A stretch of DNA of 64,000 bases, from the NCBI RefSeq assembly GCF_027579695.1, contig NC_083587.1:34825732-34889731 (forward strand). The letters are read 5' to 3'. This DNA is from Neoarius graeffei. Lineage: Eukaryota > Chordata > Actinopteri > Siluriformes > Ariidae. The notes below the pieces were generated by a model. It was not told where the DNA came from. It made no database searches and saw only the letters and a program-made list of their open reading frames with translations. The translations under genes and the position numbers were made by a program. Below, one piece after another: positions 1 through 10,770 of this stretch (positions are counted from its first letter, which is position 1; each line of letters opens with the position of its first letter).

Positions 1-96
1 AGTGTACCCCGCCTTTTGCCTGTAGTCAGCTGGGATAGGCTCCAGCTTGCCTGCGACCCTGTAGAACAGGATAAAGCGGCTGGAGATAATGAGATC
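1..96 (+). repeat. tRNA-derived SINE, 3' tail fragment
   Basis: This is the 3' tail of the SINE that recurs over twenty times in the window (tail type I, ending GATAATGAGAT). It enters from outside the window and ends where the neighbouring Tc1 element begins. The best complete copy for comparison is at 17477-17847. Confidence 0.85.
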
Positions 97-1499
97 ATGT
101 GTGCCACAATTATTGCCACCCCTGATGTTAATACTTTGTACAACTCCCTTTTTGCCAACAAGACAGCACTTAATATTCTCCTATAACAGGATCTTCGACC
201 AGTCCTCTTTGCACAATCTCTCTAAATCATCCAGAGTCCTGGGTCCTCTCCTATTTACTCTCCTCTTCAGCTCACCCCACAGGTTTTCAATTGGGTTGAG
301 GTCTGGGGACTGAGATGGCCATGGGAGGAGCTTGATTTTGTGTCTGGTGAACCATTTTTGTGTAGATTTGGCCACATGTTCAGGGTTATCTTGTTGAAAA
401 ACCCAGTGATGACCCATCTTCAGCTTTCGGGCAGAGGCCACCAGATTTTGATTTAAAATGTCTTGGTATTTCAAAGAGTTCATGATGCCATGCACCCTAA
501 CAAGGTTCCTGGGGCCTTTGGAAGAGAAACAGGACAACAGCATCACCAATCCTCCCCCATGCTTCACAGTGGGCATAAGGTGCTTTTCCGCATACTCAAC
601 TTTTGTGATGTGCGGTATGAGAGTGTTTGTTGCCAAAAAGCTCTATCTTGGTCTCATCTGACCAAAGCACATGGTCCCAGTTGAAGTCCCAGTACCGCTT
701 AGCAAACTCCAGACATTTACATTTATGCTTGTAAGTGAGAAAAGGCTTTTTCCATGCATGCTTCCCAGACAGCTTGTTGGCATGTAGATAGTGCCTGATG
801 GTTGTTATGGAGACTTTGTGACCCCAAGATGCTACTCTTTGATGCAATTCTCTAACAGTGAGCTTTGGGGAACTTTTTACTTCTCTTACCATCCTCCTCA
901 CTGTGCATGGTGGCAAGATAAACTTGCATCCTCATCCAGGCTTGTTTGCCACTGTTCCAGTTGTTTTAAACTTCTTGATTATTCCTCTGACTGTAGATAT
1001 GGGCAGGTGTAGGCAAGTGGCTATTTTCTTATCGCCATTTGCCTGACTTATGAAGGTCGACACACATCTGCCTTACTTGAACAGTGTGTTCTCTTGTCTT
1101 TCCCATGTTGAAGAGTGGATAAGAGAAATAGGCCTCTGTGTCACATCATATTTATACCCCAGGGAAACAGGATGTGATGAGTTACTAATTAAAGGTTCCT
1201 AGATACTCTGATCAACATTATAAACTACAGTAGAAATGACAGAAATGCTTCAATTAAATTTATTTTCTAGGAATTGTTATGGGCACCAATAATTGTGGAA
1301 CAGGTGATTTTATAAAAATAATTATTTCTTAGTCAGGGATTTATTATTATTTTTTTAAATTCACTTGAGTTAAGGGTTACATTTTTGTACAATTTTCAGT
1401 GTGAGATTATCCTTCTGCAATAAAAATTGAATTTATTTTAGGGCTTTTAACACATCTTAACACTTAACCAGGGGTGCCAATAATTGTGGAGGGCGATAT
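97..1499 (-). mobile_element. Tc1/mariner-like DNA transposon (degenerate)
   Basis: The terminal inverted repeats read CACAATTATTGCCACCCC near 105 and, on the opposite strand, CACAATTATTGGCACCCC at about 1472-1490. A transposase relic lies between them on the minus strand. The right end abuts the next Tc1 element, which starts at 1501. The left end is less well conserved, so the left boundary is approximate. Confidence 0.8.
181..1106 (-). pseudogene. Tc1-like transposase, frameshifted
   Basis: This encoded a DD34E-type transposase that would cut and paste its element in the nucleus. Pieces of the whole protein can be followed on the minus strand: a start MGKTREH at 1106, a helix-turn-helix region around PPCTVRRMVREVK, the first catalytic Asp in [11 protein letters not shown] (near 640), the second in FQQDN, and the Glu in DLNPIENLWGELK (near 300). 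The reading frame shifts near 600-640 and there is an in-frame stop in the N-terminal region. The second Asp motif is also altered: the family normally has DNDPKH and here it reads DNPEH. No functional protein is expected. Confidence 0.85.
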
Positions 1500-1868
1500 A
1501 CAGTGGTGCTTGAAAGTTTGCGAACCCTTTAGAATTTTCTATATTTCTGCATAAAACATGACCTAAAATATCATCAGAGTTTCACACAAGTCCTAAACGT
1601 AGATAAAGAGAACCCAGTTAAACTAATGAGACAAAAATATTATACTTGCTCATTTATTTATTGAGGAAAATGATCCAATATTACATATCTGTGAGTGGCA
1701 AAAGTATGTGAACCTCTAGGATTAGCAGTTAATTTGAAGGTGAAATTAGAGTCAGGTGTTTTCAATCAACGGGATGACAATCAGGTGTGAGTGGGCACCC
1801 TGTCTTATTTAAAGAACAGGAACCTATCAAAGTCTGATCTTCACAACACATGTTTGTGGAAGTGTATC

Positions 1869-3594
1869 ATGGCACGAACAAAGGAGATTTCTGAGGACCT
1901 CAGAAAAAGCGTTGTTGATGCTCATCAGGCTGGAAAAGGTTACAAAACCATCTCTAAAGAGTTTGGACTCCACCAATCCACAGTCAGACAGATTGTGGAC
2001 AAATAGAGGGAATTCAAGACCATCGTTACCCTCCCCAGGAGTGGTCGACCAACAAAGATCACTCCAAGAGCAAGGCGTGTAATAGTCAGCAAGGTCACAA
2101 AGGACCCCAGGGTAACTTCTAAGCAACTGAAGGCCTCTCTCACATTGACTAATGTTAATGTTCATGAGTTCACCATCAGGAGAACACAGAACAACAATGG
2201 TATGCATGGCAGGGTTGCAAGGAGAAAGCCACTGCTCTCCAAAAAGAACATTGCTGCTCATCTGCAGTTTGCTAAAGATCATGTGGACAAGCCTGAAGGC
2301 TATTGGAAAAATGTTTTGTGGATGGATGAGACCAAAATAGAACTTTTTGATTTAAATGAGAAGTGTTATGTCTGGAGAAAGGAAAACACTACATTCCAGC
2401 ATAATGACCTTATCCCATCTGTTAAACATGGTGGTGATAGTATCATGGTTTGGGCCTGTTTTGCTGCATCTGGGCCAGGATGGCTTGCCATCATTGATGG
2501 AACAATGAATTCTGAATTATACCAGTGAATTCTAAAGGAAAATGTCAGGACATCTGTCCATAAACTGAACCTCAAGAGAAGGTGGGTCATGCAGCAAGAC
2601 AATGACCCTAAGCACAGAAGTCGTTCTACCAAAAAATGGTTAAAGAAGAACAAAGTTAATGTTTTGGAATGGCCAAGTCAAAGTCCTGACCTTAATCCAA
2701 TCGAAATGTTGTGGAAGGACCTGAAGCGAGCAGTTCATGTGAGGAAACCCACCAACATCCCGGGGTTGAAGCTGTTCTGTATGGAGGAATGGGCTAAAAT
2801 TCCTCCAAGCCGGTGTGCAGGACTGATCAACAGTTACTGCAAACATTTAGGCCAAGTTTACATTAGACCGTATTGGTCTCGTTTTCTTCGTGGATGCACT
2901 GTCCGTTTACATTAAAACGCCTGGAAACGCCGGGAAACGGGAATCCGCCAGGGCCCACGTATTCAATCTAGATCGTGTCTGGTCCGGTGCTGTGTAAACA
3001 TTGAGAATACGCGGATACGCTGTGCTGAGCTCTAGCTGGCGTCGTCATTGGACAACGTCACTGTGACATCCACCTTCCTGATTCGCTGGCGTTGGTCATG
3101 TGACGCGACTGCTGAAAAACGGCGTGGACTTCCGCCTTGTATCACCTTTCATTAAAGAGTATAAAAGTATGAAAATACTGCAAATACTGATGCAAATACT
3201 GCCCATTGTGTAGTTATGATTGTCTTAAGCTTGCCATCCTTCCACTTGCAAGTGGTAAGTGATGTGCGCTGGGATCACACACACAGCGGCTCAGTCCCGA
3301 ATCACTGTTTGTGTACTTCACTCGCGCGCTCTGTGAGCTGCACAGGGCCGGAGTGCGCACCCTCCAGAGGGCACTCGCTGTTCAGGGCGGAGTGATTTGG
3401 AGCGCAGGATGCCTGCGGAGCCGAGCGTATCCGTGTACTGGCGTTGCTGTGTGCACGCGAATCATGTATTGGTGTTGCTGTGTGCACACTAATCGTTTTA
3501 AAAACGTTAATCTGATGATCCGCTGATAGGGTCTAATGTAAACCCCACCTTAGTTGCAGTTATTGCTGCACAAGGGGGTCACACCAGATACTGA
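1869..3594 (+). pseudogene. Tc1-like transposase (copy A), three lesions
   Basis: The start is the conserved MARTKEISEDLRKS. An N-terminal paired-type helix-turn-helix (KTISKEFGLHQSTVRQIV) is followed by the catalytic residues in LWMDETKIELF (D), MQQDNDPKH (D) and DLNPIEMLWKDLK (E). The frame is kept throughout but broken by a TAG at 2005 replacing a Trp codon and a TGA at 2526 replacing an Arg codon. The last ~15 codons are separated from the rest by the MITE at 2850-3549. It is inactive, although all three catalytic residues survive. Confidence 0.9.
2850..3549. mobile_element. PIF/Harbinger-like MITE
   Basis: This 700-bp insertion lies in the transposase 3' end. The ends GGCCAAGTTTACATTAGACC and, inverted, GGTGGGGTTTACATTAGACC form terminal repeats. 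The flanking TTA at 2847-2849 is repeated at 3550-3552, and the uninterrupted sequence is seen in sister Tc1 copies. A 3-bp TTA/TAA duplication and GG(G)CC termini are typical of PIF/Harbinger. No transposase is encoded, so it is non-autonomous. Confidence 0.8.
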
Positions 3595-3812
3595 AAGCAA
3601 AGGTTCACATACTTTTGCCACTCACAGATATATAATATTGGATCATTTTCCTCAATAAATAAATGATCAAGTAGAATATTTTTGTCTCATTTGTTTAACT
3701 GAGTTCTCTTTATCTACTTTTAGGACTTATGTGAAAATCTGATGATGTTTTCGGTCATATTTATGCAGAAATATAGAAAATTCTTAAGGGTTCACAAACT
3801 TTCAAGCACCAC

Positions 3813-3814
<2 letters not shown>

Positions 3815-3862
<48 letters not shown>
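3815..3862. repeat. (TG)n/(TA)n microsatellite
   Basis: A short TG tract is followed by about twenty TA units, then ACACAC. It separates two Tc1 elements. Confidence 0.95.
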
Positions 3863-3865
<3 letters not shown>

Positions 3866-4116
3866 ACACACAGTTTGGTCCATAAATATTTGGACAGAGA
3901 CAAAATTGTTCTAATTTTGGTTCTGTACATAACCACAATGAATTTTGAACAAAACAATTCAGATGCAGTTGAAGTTCAGACTTTCAGCTTTAATTCAGTG
4001 GGTTGAACAAAATGATTGCATAAAAATGTGAGGACCTAAAGCATTTTTTTAAACACAATCCCTTCATTTCAGGGGTTCAAAAGTAATTGGACAAATTAAA
4101 TAATTGTAAATAAAAT

Positions 4117-4244
4117 CTCATCTCATTATCTCTAGCCGCTTTATCCTGTTCTACAGGGTCGCAGGCAAGCTGGAGCCTATCCCAGCTGACTACGGGTGAA
4201 AGGCGGGGTACACCCTGGACAAGTCGCCAGGTCATCACAGGGCT
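4117..4244 (-). repeat. 5'-truncated SINE (tail type I) with 12-bp target duplication
   Basis: Only the last ~128 bp of the SINE inserted here. The 12-bp direct repeat TGTAAATAAAAT flanks it at 4105-4116 and 4245-4256, as expected for target-primed reverse transcription that stopped early. It lies in the non-coding end of the Tc1 element. Confidence 0.9.
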
Positions 4245-4265
4245 TGTAAATAAAATGTTCATTTC

Positions 4266-5292
4266 TAATACTTGGTTGAAAACCCTTTGTTGGCAATGAC
4301 TGCCTGAAGTCTTGAACTCATGGACATCACCAGATGCTGTGTTTCCTCCTTTTTAATGCTCTGCCAGGCCTTTACTGCAGCGGTTTTCAGTTGCTGTCTG
4401 TTTGTGGGCCTTTCTGTCTGAAGTTTAGTCTTTAACAAGTGAAATGCATGCTCAATTGGGTTGAGATCAGGTGACTGACTTGGCCATTCAAGAATATTCT
4501 ACTACTTTGCTTTTATAAACTCCTGGATTGCTTTGGCTTTATGTTTTGGGTCATTGTCCATCTGTATTATGAAACGCCGACCAATCAGTTTGGCTGCATT
4601 TGAGCACACAGTATGTCTCTGAATACCTCAGAATTCATCTGGCTGCTTCTGTCCTGTGTCACATCATCAGTAAACACTAGTGACCCAGTGCCACTGGCAG
4701 CCATGCATGCCCAAGCCATCACACTGCCTCTCCCGTGTTTTACAGATGATGTGGTATGCTTTGGATCATGACCTGTACCATGCCTTTGCCATATTTTTTT
4801 CTTTCCATCATTCTGGTAGAGGTTGATCTTGGTTTCATTTGTCCAAAGAATGCTCTTCCAGAACTGTGCTGGCTTTTTTAGACGTTTTTTAGCAAAGTCC
4901 AATCTAGCCTTTTTATTCTTGAGGCTTATGAGTGGCTTGCACCGTGCAGTGAACCCTCTGTATTTACTTTCATACAGTCTTCTCTTTATGGTAGATTTGG
5001 ATATTGATAGGCCTACCTCCTGGAGAGTGTTGTTCACTTGGTTGGATGTTGTGAAGGGGTTTCTCTTCACCATGGAAATTATTCTGCGATCATCCACCAC
5101 TGTTGTCTTCTGTGGGCATCCAGGTCTTTTTGCATTGATGAGTTCACCAGTGCTTTCTTTCTTTCTCAGGATGTACCAAACTGTAGATTTTGCCACTCCT
5201 AATATTGTAGCAATTTCTTGGATGGGTTTTTTCTGTTTTCGCAGCTTAAGGATGGCTTGTTTCACCTGCATGGAGAGCTCCTTTGACCGCAT
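4266..5292 (-). pseudogene. Tc1-like transposase with first catalytic Asp changed to Asn
   Basis: The start is MRSKELSMQVKQAILKL at 5292, followed by a helix-turn-helix (IQEIATILGVAKSTVWYIL) and a second DNA-binding half. The catalytic core begins at SILWTNETKINLY, where the family normally has S/T-D-ET, so the first Asp is Asn. The frame is lost near 4600; downstream sequence still encodes a DLNPIEHAF motif with the Glu, and a KGFSTKY end at 4266. A frameshift and a lost metal-binding residue make it inactive. Confidence 0.85.
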
Positions 5293-5349
5293 GTTTTCTT
5301 CACAGCAAAATCTTCCAAATGCAAGCACCACACCTCAAATCAACTCCAG

Positions 5350-5450
5350 GCCTTTTAGAATAGAATAGAACAGAATACCTTTATTGTCACTATACACATG
5401 TACAATGAGATTAAAGCATCTCCAATAACAGTGCAAACAGCATTATTGGT
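5350..5450. repeat. LINE 3'-UTR-like fragment
   Basis: The block with TTTATTGTCAC, ACATGTACAATG and AGCATCTCCAATAACAG is a common fish retrotransposon tail type. A similar block (CTTTATTGTCATTCAG) is attached to LINE coding sequence at 40205. It joins the broken Tc1 to the Gypsy fragment. Confidence 0.45.
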
Positions 5451-5456
5451 AATGAC

Positions 5457-6240
5457 AGTAATGACTGGCCGCGGCACTTAGAACACCTAAGGGCCATCCT
5501 TAGGTCGCTGAGGCGAGCGGGTCTCACAGCCAACCCGAAGAAGTGTGCGATTGGGCGGGTGGAAGTACGGTATCTGTGTTTCCACTTGGGCAATGGGCAG
5601 GTACGTTCCCAAATTAATAAGACAGCAGTGATTGTGGCCTGCCCGAGGCCCAAGACCAAAAAGGGGGTGAGACAGTTCCTGGGGCTGGCTACTATCATAG
5701 GTTTATACCTAATTATTCGGACATCACCAGCCCGCTGACTGATCTCACTAAAAAGGGGGCACCAGATCCTGGTCCAGTGGATGGAGCAATGCTGGTGGGC
5801 TTTCTCTGAGGTAAAGGCTGCTCTGTGTGGGGGGGCCACTGTTACACTCCCCTGACTTTTCTCTCCCCTTTATTTTGCAGACAGACGCGTCGGACAGAGG
5901 GCTGGGGGCTGTTCTGTCCCAGGAGGTGGAGAGGGAGGAATGTCCAGTGCTGTACATCAGCCGGAAGCTGTCAGTGCGTGAGGGCAGGTACAGCACAATT
6001 GAAAAGGAATGCCTCGCCATCAAGTGGGCATTCCTCACCCTCTGCTACTACCTGCTGGGGTGCCCTTTCACCCTCTGCTCGTAACATGCACCCCTGCAGT
6101 GGCTCCACCGCATGAAGGATGCCAACGTGCGGATCACCCGTTGGTATCTGTCACTTCAGCCATTTAAGTTCAAGGTGGTCCACAGGCCGGGGGCGCAGAT
6201 GGTCATGGCGGATTTCCTCTCCCGTCAAGGGGGGGGGGGG
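5457..6240 (+). pseudogene. Ty3/Gypsy reverse transcriptase C-end and RNase H, truncated
   Basis: This matches, with substitutions, the RT thumb and RNase H region of the longer Gypsy copy at 54404-55720. Readable parts include RRAGLTANPKKCAIGRVEV, QTDASDRGLGAVLSQ (RNase H Asp), YSTIEKECLAIKWAFL (RNase H Glu) and FKVVHRPGAQMVMADFLSR. Everything upstream of the palm is absent. There are frameshifts near 5690 and 5830, and the DHAPLQWLH motif is damaged (CSstopHAPLQWLH). Confidence 0.88.
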
Positions 6241-6291
6241 AGTCGGCTACGGGCCGGATGGCTCCCCGGCCTGAGACGGGCAGTGGGGGTA

Positions 6292-6583
6292 TGTGTCAGC
6301 GGGGGCGTGGCCAAGCGTCGGTCTGTGAATGAAGGGCAGAGTCAGGGAAGGTAAGTGGTGGAATCACTGCACCTGATGGGAATTAACCTGTGTTTGTGTG
6401 TCTTCCCCAGTGACCGCGCCCTATAAAGAGGAGAGGGAGATCAGAGGAAGGGAGCTCTCCCCCAACCTGAACACTTGGGTGTGTGTGTGTATGAGCAAAT
6501 GTCTAAAGCTGAAAAGCTGAAAGTCAAAGAGTTTTGAGAACTCAGTTCTGGCCTATTGTGCTTCTGTGCTCCACCCACCTAGT
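6292..6583 (+). repeat. 3' LTR of the truncated Gypsy element
   Basis: It begins TGTGTCAGCGGGGGCGTGG just after a G-rich purine tract, the same arrangement as the LTR at 55737. A TATA-like CCTATAAAGAGG lies near 6420. The terminal part is rearranged: after CTCCACCCACC the sequence runs directly into Tc1 sequence. Confidence 0.75.
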
Positions 6584-6802
6584 CAGAGACAACACATACC
6601 TTTTGGAATTGTGGCCAAAAAGTTCAACCTTGGTTTCATCAGACCATAAACCATTTTCCCACATGCTTTTGGGAGAGTTTTTTTGTTTGTTTGTTTGTTT
6701 GTTTGTTTGTTTGTTTTTTTGCAAAATTTAGCTGGGCCTGGATATTTTTCTTTGACCCTACATTATAGTCCAGACATATGGAGAATACAGGAGATTGTTG
6801 TG

Positions 6803-7174
6803 GGCGGCACGGTGATGTAGTGGTTAGCGCTGTCGCCTCACAGCAAGAAGGTCCGGGTTTGAGCCCCGTGGCCGATGAGGGCCTTTCTGTGCGGAGTTTG
6901 CATGTTCTCCCTGTGTCCGCGTGGGTTTCCTCTGGGTGCTCCGGATTCCCCCACAGTCCAAAGACATGCAGGTTAGGTTAACTGGTGACTCTAAATTGAC
7001 CGTAGGTGTGAATGTGAGTGTGAATGGTTGTCTATGTGTCAGCCCTGTGATGACCTGGCGACTTGTCCCGGGTGTACCCCGCCTTTTGCCCGTAGTCAGC
7101 TGGGATAGGCTCCAGCTTGCCTGCGACCCTGTAGAAGGATAAAGCGGCTAGAGATAATGAGATGAGATGAGATG
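6803..7174 (+). repeat. Full-length SINE (tail type I), duplicated copy 1
   Basis: The tRNA-like head GGCGGCACGGTGATGTAGTGG is followed by the box B-like sequence GGTTTGAGCCC, the conserved central body and the tail ending in GATGAGATGAGATG. It ends directly at the duplication junction. Confidence 0.93.
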
Positions 7175-7412
7175 AGTTCTGGCCTATCGTGCTTCTGTGC
7201 TCCACCCACCTAGTCAGAGACAACACATACCTTTTGGAATTGTGGCCAAAAAGTTCAACCTTGGTTTCATCAGACCATAAACCATTTTCCCACATGCTTT
7301 TGGGAGAGTTTTTTTGTTTGTTTGTTTTTTTGCAAAATTTAGCTGGGCCTGGATATTTTTCTTTGACCCTACGTCATAGTCCAGACATATGGAGAATACA
7401 GGAGATTGTTGT

Positions 7413-7776
7413 GGGCGGCACGGTGGTGTAGTGGTTAGCGCTGTCGCCTCACAGCAAGAAGGTCCGGGTTCGAGCCCCGTGGCCGATGAGGGCCTTTCTG
7501 TGCGGAGTTTGCATGTTCTCCCTGTGTCCGCGTGGGTTTCCTCTGGGTGCTCTGGATTCCCCCACAGTCCAAAGACATGCAGGTTAGGTTAACTGGTGAC
7601 TCTAAATTGACTGTAGGTGTGAATGTGAGTGTGAATGGTTGTCTATGTGTCAGCCCTGTGATGACCTGGCGACTTGTCCAGGGTGTACCCCGCCTTTCGC
7701 CCGTAGTCAGCTGGGATAGGCTCCAGCTTGCCTGCGACCCTGTAGAAGGATAAAGCGGCTAGAGATAATGAGATGA
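7413..7776 (+). repeat. Full-length SINE (tail type I), duplicated copy 2
   Basis: It has the same structure as the preceding copy. The box B-like promoter element GGTTCGAGCCC is intact. The target duplication GGAGATTGTTGT lies on both sides (7401-7412, 7777-7788), which places the original insertion inside Tc1 transposase sequence. Confidence 0.95.
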
Positions 7777-8106
7777 GGAGATTGTTGTCACATGTAGTAC
7801 ACAACCAGTACTTGCCAGAAATTCCTGCAGCTCCTTCAGTGTTGATGTAGGCCTCCTGGCAGCCTCCCTGACCAGTTTTTGTGTTGTCTTTTCATCAATT
7901 TTGGAGGGAGGCCCAGTTCTCGATAATGTCACTGTTGTCCCATATTTTCTCCACTTCTTGATGACTGTCTTCACTGTGCTCCATGATATATCTAATGCCA
8001 TGGAAATTTTTTTGTACCCTTCTCCTGACTGATACCTTTCAACAATGAGATCCCTTTGATGCTTTGTAAGCTCTCTGCGAAGCATGACTTTTGCTGGAGG
8101 ATGCAA
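7759..8106 (-). pseudogene. Tc1-like transposase, N-terminal half
   Basis: From the first methionine it reads MHPPAKVMLRRELTKHQRDL, followed by the first helix-turn-helix (EGYKKISMALDISWSTVKTVI) and a GRPP-like linker written TGPPSKIDEKTTQ. Homology ends at the SINE boundary near 7790; the catalytic part continues beyond the SINE in the 7188-7295 segment. It is not functional. Confidence 0.8.
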
Positions 8107-8231
8107 CTGAGTAAATGTCTGAACTTTATTTGGGGTTAATCAGAGTCATTTTAATTGATGGTAGGTATGTACCCAAAAAGACTGAATGCTGTAATTAAAT
8201 CAAAAGGTGCTTCAACAAAGTATTAGTTTAA

Positions 8232-9327
8232 GGGCCCATTTACACGAGGACGCTGTCGGGTAAAAATGACTAAATATTTTATCAGAAGTGCCTTTCGTTT
8301 ACACGGGGATGGCGTTTCCGAGGCTGAAAAATGGATAAAATTGAAAACGGCTTCCAGAGTGGATAAGTTAAAAACGGCCCCCGTTGCATATCCGTCTAAA
8401 CTACCCAATACGCGAAACTCTGCTCGGATCTGCTCACGTCAGGTACGCGTTTACGTCATACATATGTCATATACTGTACATGCCAGCCCGGGAAGTAAGA
8501 AAGTAAGTAAAAAAGTAAGAGCATGTCTGATTACATCGATCCAACGGACCTTCAAGCTGCTCTGTGTTTTAATGCAGTAGATGTGTTTTCCTGCTCACCC
8601 GCCCAGCTGGAGCTCCTCAGTTTGGTGTCGCCAAGTTACACACATGCGCACATGCGCGCGCTGCCTATTCAAGCCGCTCGTGAAACCATTAACCCGAGAC
8701 TGAAAACAAAACTAGCAGCCGAACGGGTTTATTTTCCTGAGATGGACACTGCCTTTTCTCTTCTTCACCGAAACAAGAGTGAGTGTTACTTAATAAAGGC
8801 AGATTAAAAGAGTTTCGGTTTGCTCCTGCTCCTCCCTCGAGCACTACAGTACCTCAGCCGGACCGGTGTTCTGTAAATTTATCCTAGCAAGTTCTCATAC
8901 AGACCGTTTTATTATTCAAAACAAGTCATTACAAATTATTTGACTCGGCCAAAGACTCGACCAATACGCACAAAACATAAAAATCGGCAAATGCGTGAAA
9001 TTCTCACCGATTTTCTATCAGCCCAGCTGATCGGTGGGACAAAACTACTGTTGAATTTTCCTACCCTCCTGGATTTCGCGCATGCACAGTAGGCTTGGTA
9101 GGACAAATCCAAGAGGTAGGATAACTTGACAGAACAGCAGCGCAGATGTGCAGATCAGACAAGATGGAAGACGTTGCGGATGCGTGCAGACATAGCGGAG
9201 ACATTTATGCGTCACTGTATAGACGCAGATTTCCTCCTTGAAAACGGTCGTGTAGACACGGAAAAAAGTGAGAACGAAAACGGACTTTTGCGTTTTTGTT
9301 TTATACCGTCCCTGTGTAAAGTGGGCC
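8232..9327. mobile_element. PIF/Harbinger-like MITE, about 1.1 kb
   Basis: The termini GGGCCCATTTACACGAGGAC and, inverted from the right, GGCCCACTTTACACAGGGAC form terminal repeats. TAA flanks both sides (8229-8231, 9328-9330). It sits inside the 5' non-coding part of a Tc1 element. The interior holds small open frames (for example 8266-8580) with no recognisable domain; they are not supported as genes. Confidence 0.8.
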
Positions 9328-9547
9328 TAAGGGTGTGCACACTTATGCAACCAGCTTATTGTAGGTTTTTTTTTTTTTTTATGTTTTCCCCCCCAACAGA
9401 TTTGTTTGTTTTTCAACTACATGGTACAGGTTATAGGTCAAATTAAAGTTGGGAAAAATTTTGAAATTATTTATTGTGGTCTCATTTTTTTGCATCAGAA
9501 AAATGTATCATTTTAATGGGGTGTGTACACTTTTTATATCCACTGTA

Positions 9548-10407
9548 GGTGCAATTGCACTCCTCACACAAGCCACTAAAATTATGTAGGTACAGTACCA
9601 GTCCTCACATGAGGCACCAAAATTATGTGGGTGCAATTATGTTATTAAATCAGTCTCATAAAATATCAGTTCATTAATTTTACTCATCAATATTTCTATT
9701 AATTATTAAATTAATGAATGAATTACTCTAGTGATACACTAGATCACTGAAGGCAATGTGAATTCTTTGATGGCAGAGGATAGCTTCAAGTAATACTGCA
9801 GCAAAACAGACAAGACACAGTTTCCTGTTTATTAATTAAATTCCTGTCATTTATTAAAATGACAAAATCAAGTAAGCACAATACTAATCAGGTACATTCA
9901 ATAATACTTGCAACAGTTTAACAATCAAGGCACAAAATGGTGATATGAGGTAGTAGTATTGTGTGTGTGTGTGTTTTTGCAGGCTTAACAAAGGGTTGTT
10001 TGCATGTAAAAAAGGTGGGGGAGTGGACCCTAGGTGCTCTGTATGACTGATTCAACAAAGGCGCATAAATAATCGCTAGCCCATACAGGGATCAAACCCA
10101 CATTCTTGGCATTATGAACACCACACTCTAACCAGCTCCTAGTTTACTGCAGTCTGAAATGTTCAGATGTGTATAATGGTCCGTGGTAAGAAAGTGTTAG
10201 AGAGAGAGAGATATAACAAGAGATAGGGCATGCAAAATCTATCTACCAGAGTAAAACTGAGAAATACAATAACATATGTATTTCTCAGGAGCTGGACTAC
10301 TGACTTGACATGTGCCGTGTCTCAGGTGGCGTGCATCTTGAAAATTTGTGAAATCGTTCATGGAATCCACATACCTTTGAACGTCCCATTCAGATTTTGA
10401 GGAATAA
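9548..10407. other. Unassigned AT-rich intergenic stretch
   Basis: No gene is seen. It holds a short (GT)n at 9959-9974 and a (GA)n at about 10200-10211. The GCTAGCCCATACAGGGATC region near 10075-10135 looks like an old tRNA-derived repeat remnant, but it is too decayed to classify. Confidence 0.5.
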
Positions 10408-10419
10408 ATCTTATATTGT

Positions 10420-10770
10420 GGCGGCACGGTGGTGTAGTGGTTAGCGCTGTCGCCTCACAGCAAGAAGGTCCTGGGTTCGAGCCCCGGGGCCGGCGAGAGC
10501 CTTTCTGTGTGGAGTTTGCATGTTGTCCGCGTGGGTTTCCTCCGGGTGCTCCGGTTTCCCCCACAGTCCAAAGACATGCAGGTTAGGTTAACTGGTGACT
10601 CTAAATTGACCGTAGGTGTGAGTGTGAATGGTTGTCTATGTGTCAGCCCTGTGATGACCTGGCGACTTGTCCAGGGTGTACCCCGCCTTTCGCCCGTAGT
10701 CAGCTGGGATAGGCTCCAGCTTGCCTGCGACCCTGTAGAAGGATAAAGCAGCTAGAGATGATGAGATGAG
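10420..10770 (+). repeat. Full-length SINE (tail type I) with perfect target duplication
   Basis: It is complete from GCGGCACGGTGGTG to GATGATGAGATGAG. The 12-bp direct repeat ATCTTATATTGT at 10408-10419 and 10771-10782 is perfect, which points to a recent insertion. It carries a small internal deletion in the body relative to the 17477 copy (CATGTTCTCCCC shortened to CATGTTGTCC). Confidence 0.95.

Larger units (their letters stand above)
1501..3814 (+). mobile_element. Tc1-like element, main family, copy A
   Basis: The termini are CAGTGGTGCTTGAAAGTTTG and its inverse at 3795-3814. The same termini bound copies at 18704-21777, 57425-59010 and 61903-63500. The inner terminal region is long and AT-rich. 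Copy A carries a transposase pseudogene and a 700-bp MITE inserted at 2850. It is followed by a TA/TG microsatellite. Confidence 0.92.
3871..5345 (-). mobile_element. Tc1-like element, second family, 3' truncated
   Basis: The left terminus CAGTTTGGTCCATAAATATT starts at 3871 and the transposase runs on the minus strand. The right terminus is missing: similarity stops near 5345, where LINE-like sequence starts. A 5'-truncated SINE is inserted at 4117-4244. Confidence 0.85.
6543..7776 (+). repeat. Tandem duplication of LTR end + Tc1 piece + SINE
   Basis: Two adjacent units (about 6543-7174 and 7175-7776) have the same order: LTR end, 130 bp of Tc1 transposase, a TTTG-rich tract, more Tc1 sequence, then a full SINE. 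The units differ by a few substitutions and by the TTTG tract length (longer in unit 1). Only the SINE of unit 2 keeps a downstream copy of its target duplication (GGAGATTGTTGT at 7401-7412 and 7777-7788). The SINE therefore inserted first and the block was duplicated later. Confidence 0.88.
6590..9547 (-). mobile_element. Tc1-like element, third family, heavily interrupted
   Basis: The transposase is on the minus strand. The N-terminal half is at 7759-8106 (LTKHQRDLIVERYQSGEGYKKIS, helix-turn-helix). The catalytic GLWSDETKVELFGHNSKRYV is present twice (near 6650 and 7260) because of the tandem duplication. The terminal region is at 9440-9547, ending TTTTTATATCCACTG. SINEs at 6803 and 7413 and a MITE at 8232 split it. 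Confidence 0.75.

Noticed and set aside
6778-7142. Open frames such as MENTGDCCGRHGDVVV... and MGFLWVLRIPPQ... and their equivalents in other SINE copies
   Set aside because: They are translations of the SINE body repeated at over twenty sites in either orientation; no protein family is involved.
8266-8807. Overlapping open frames in the MITE at 8232-9327
   Set aside because: They lie entirely within a non-autonomous element, have no domain and lack splice or promoter context.
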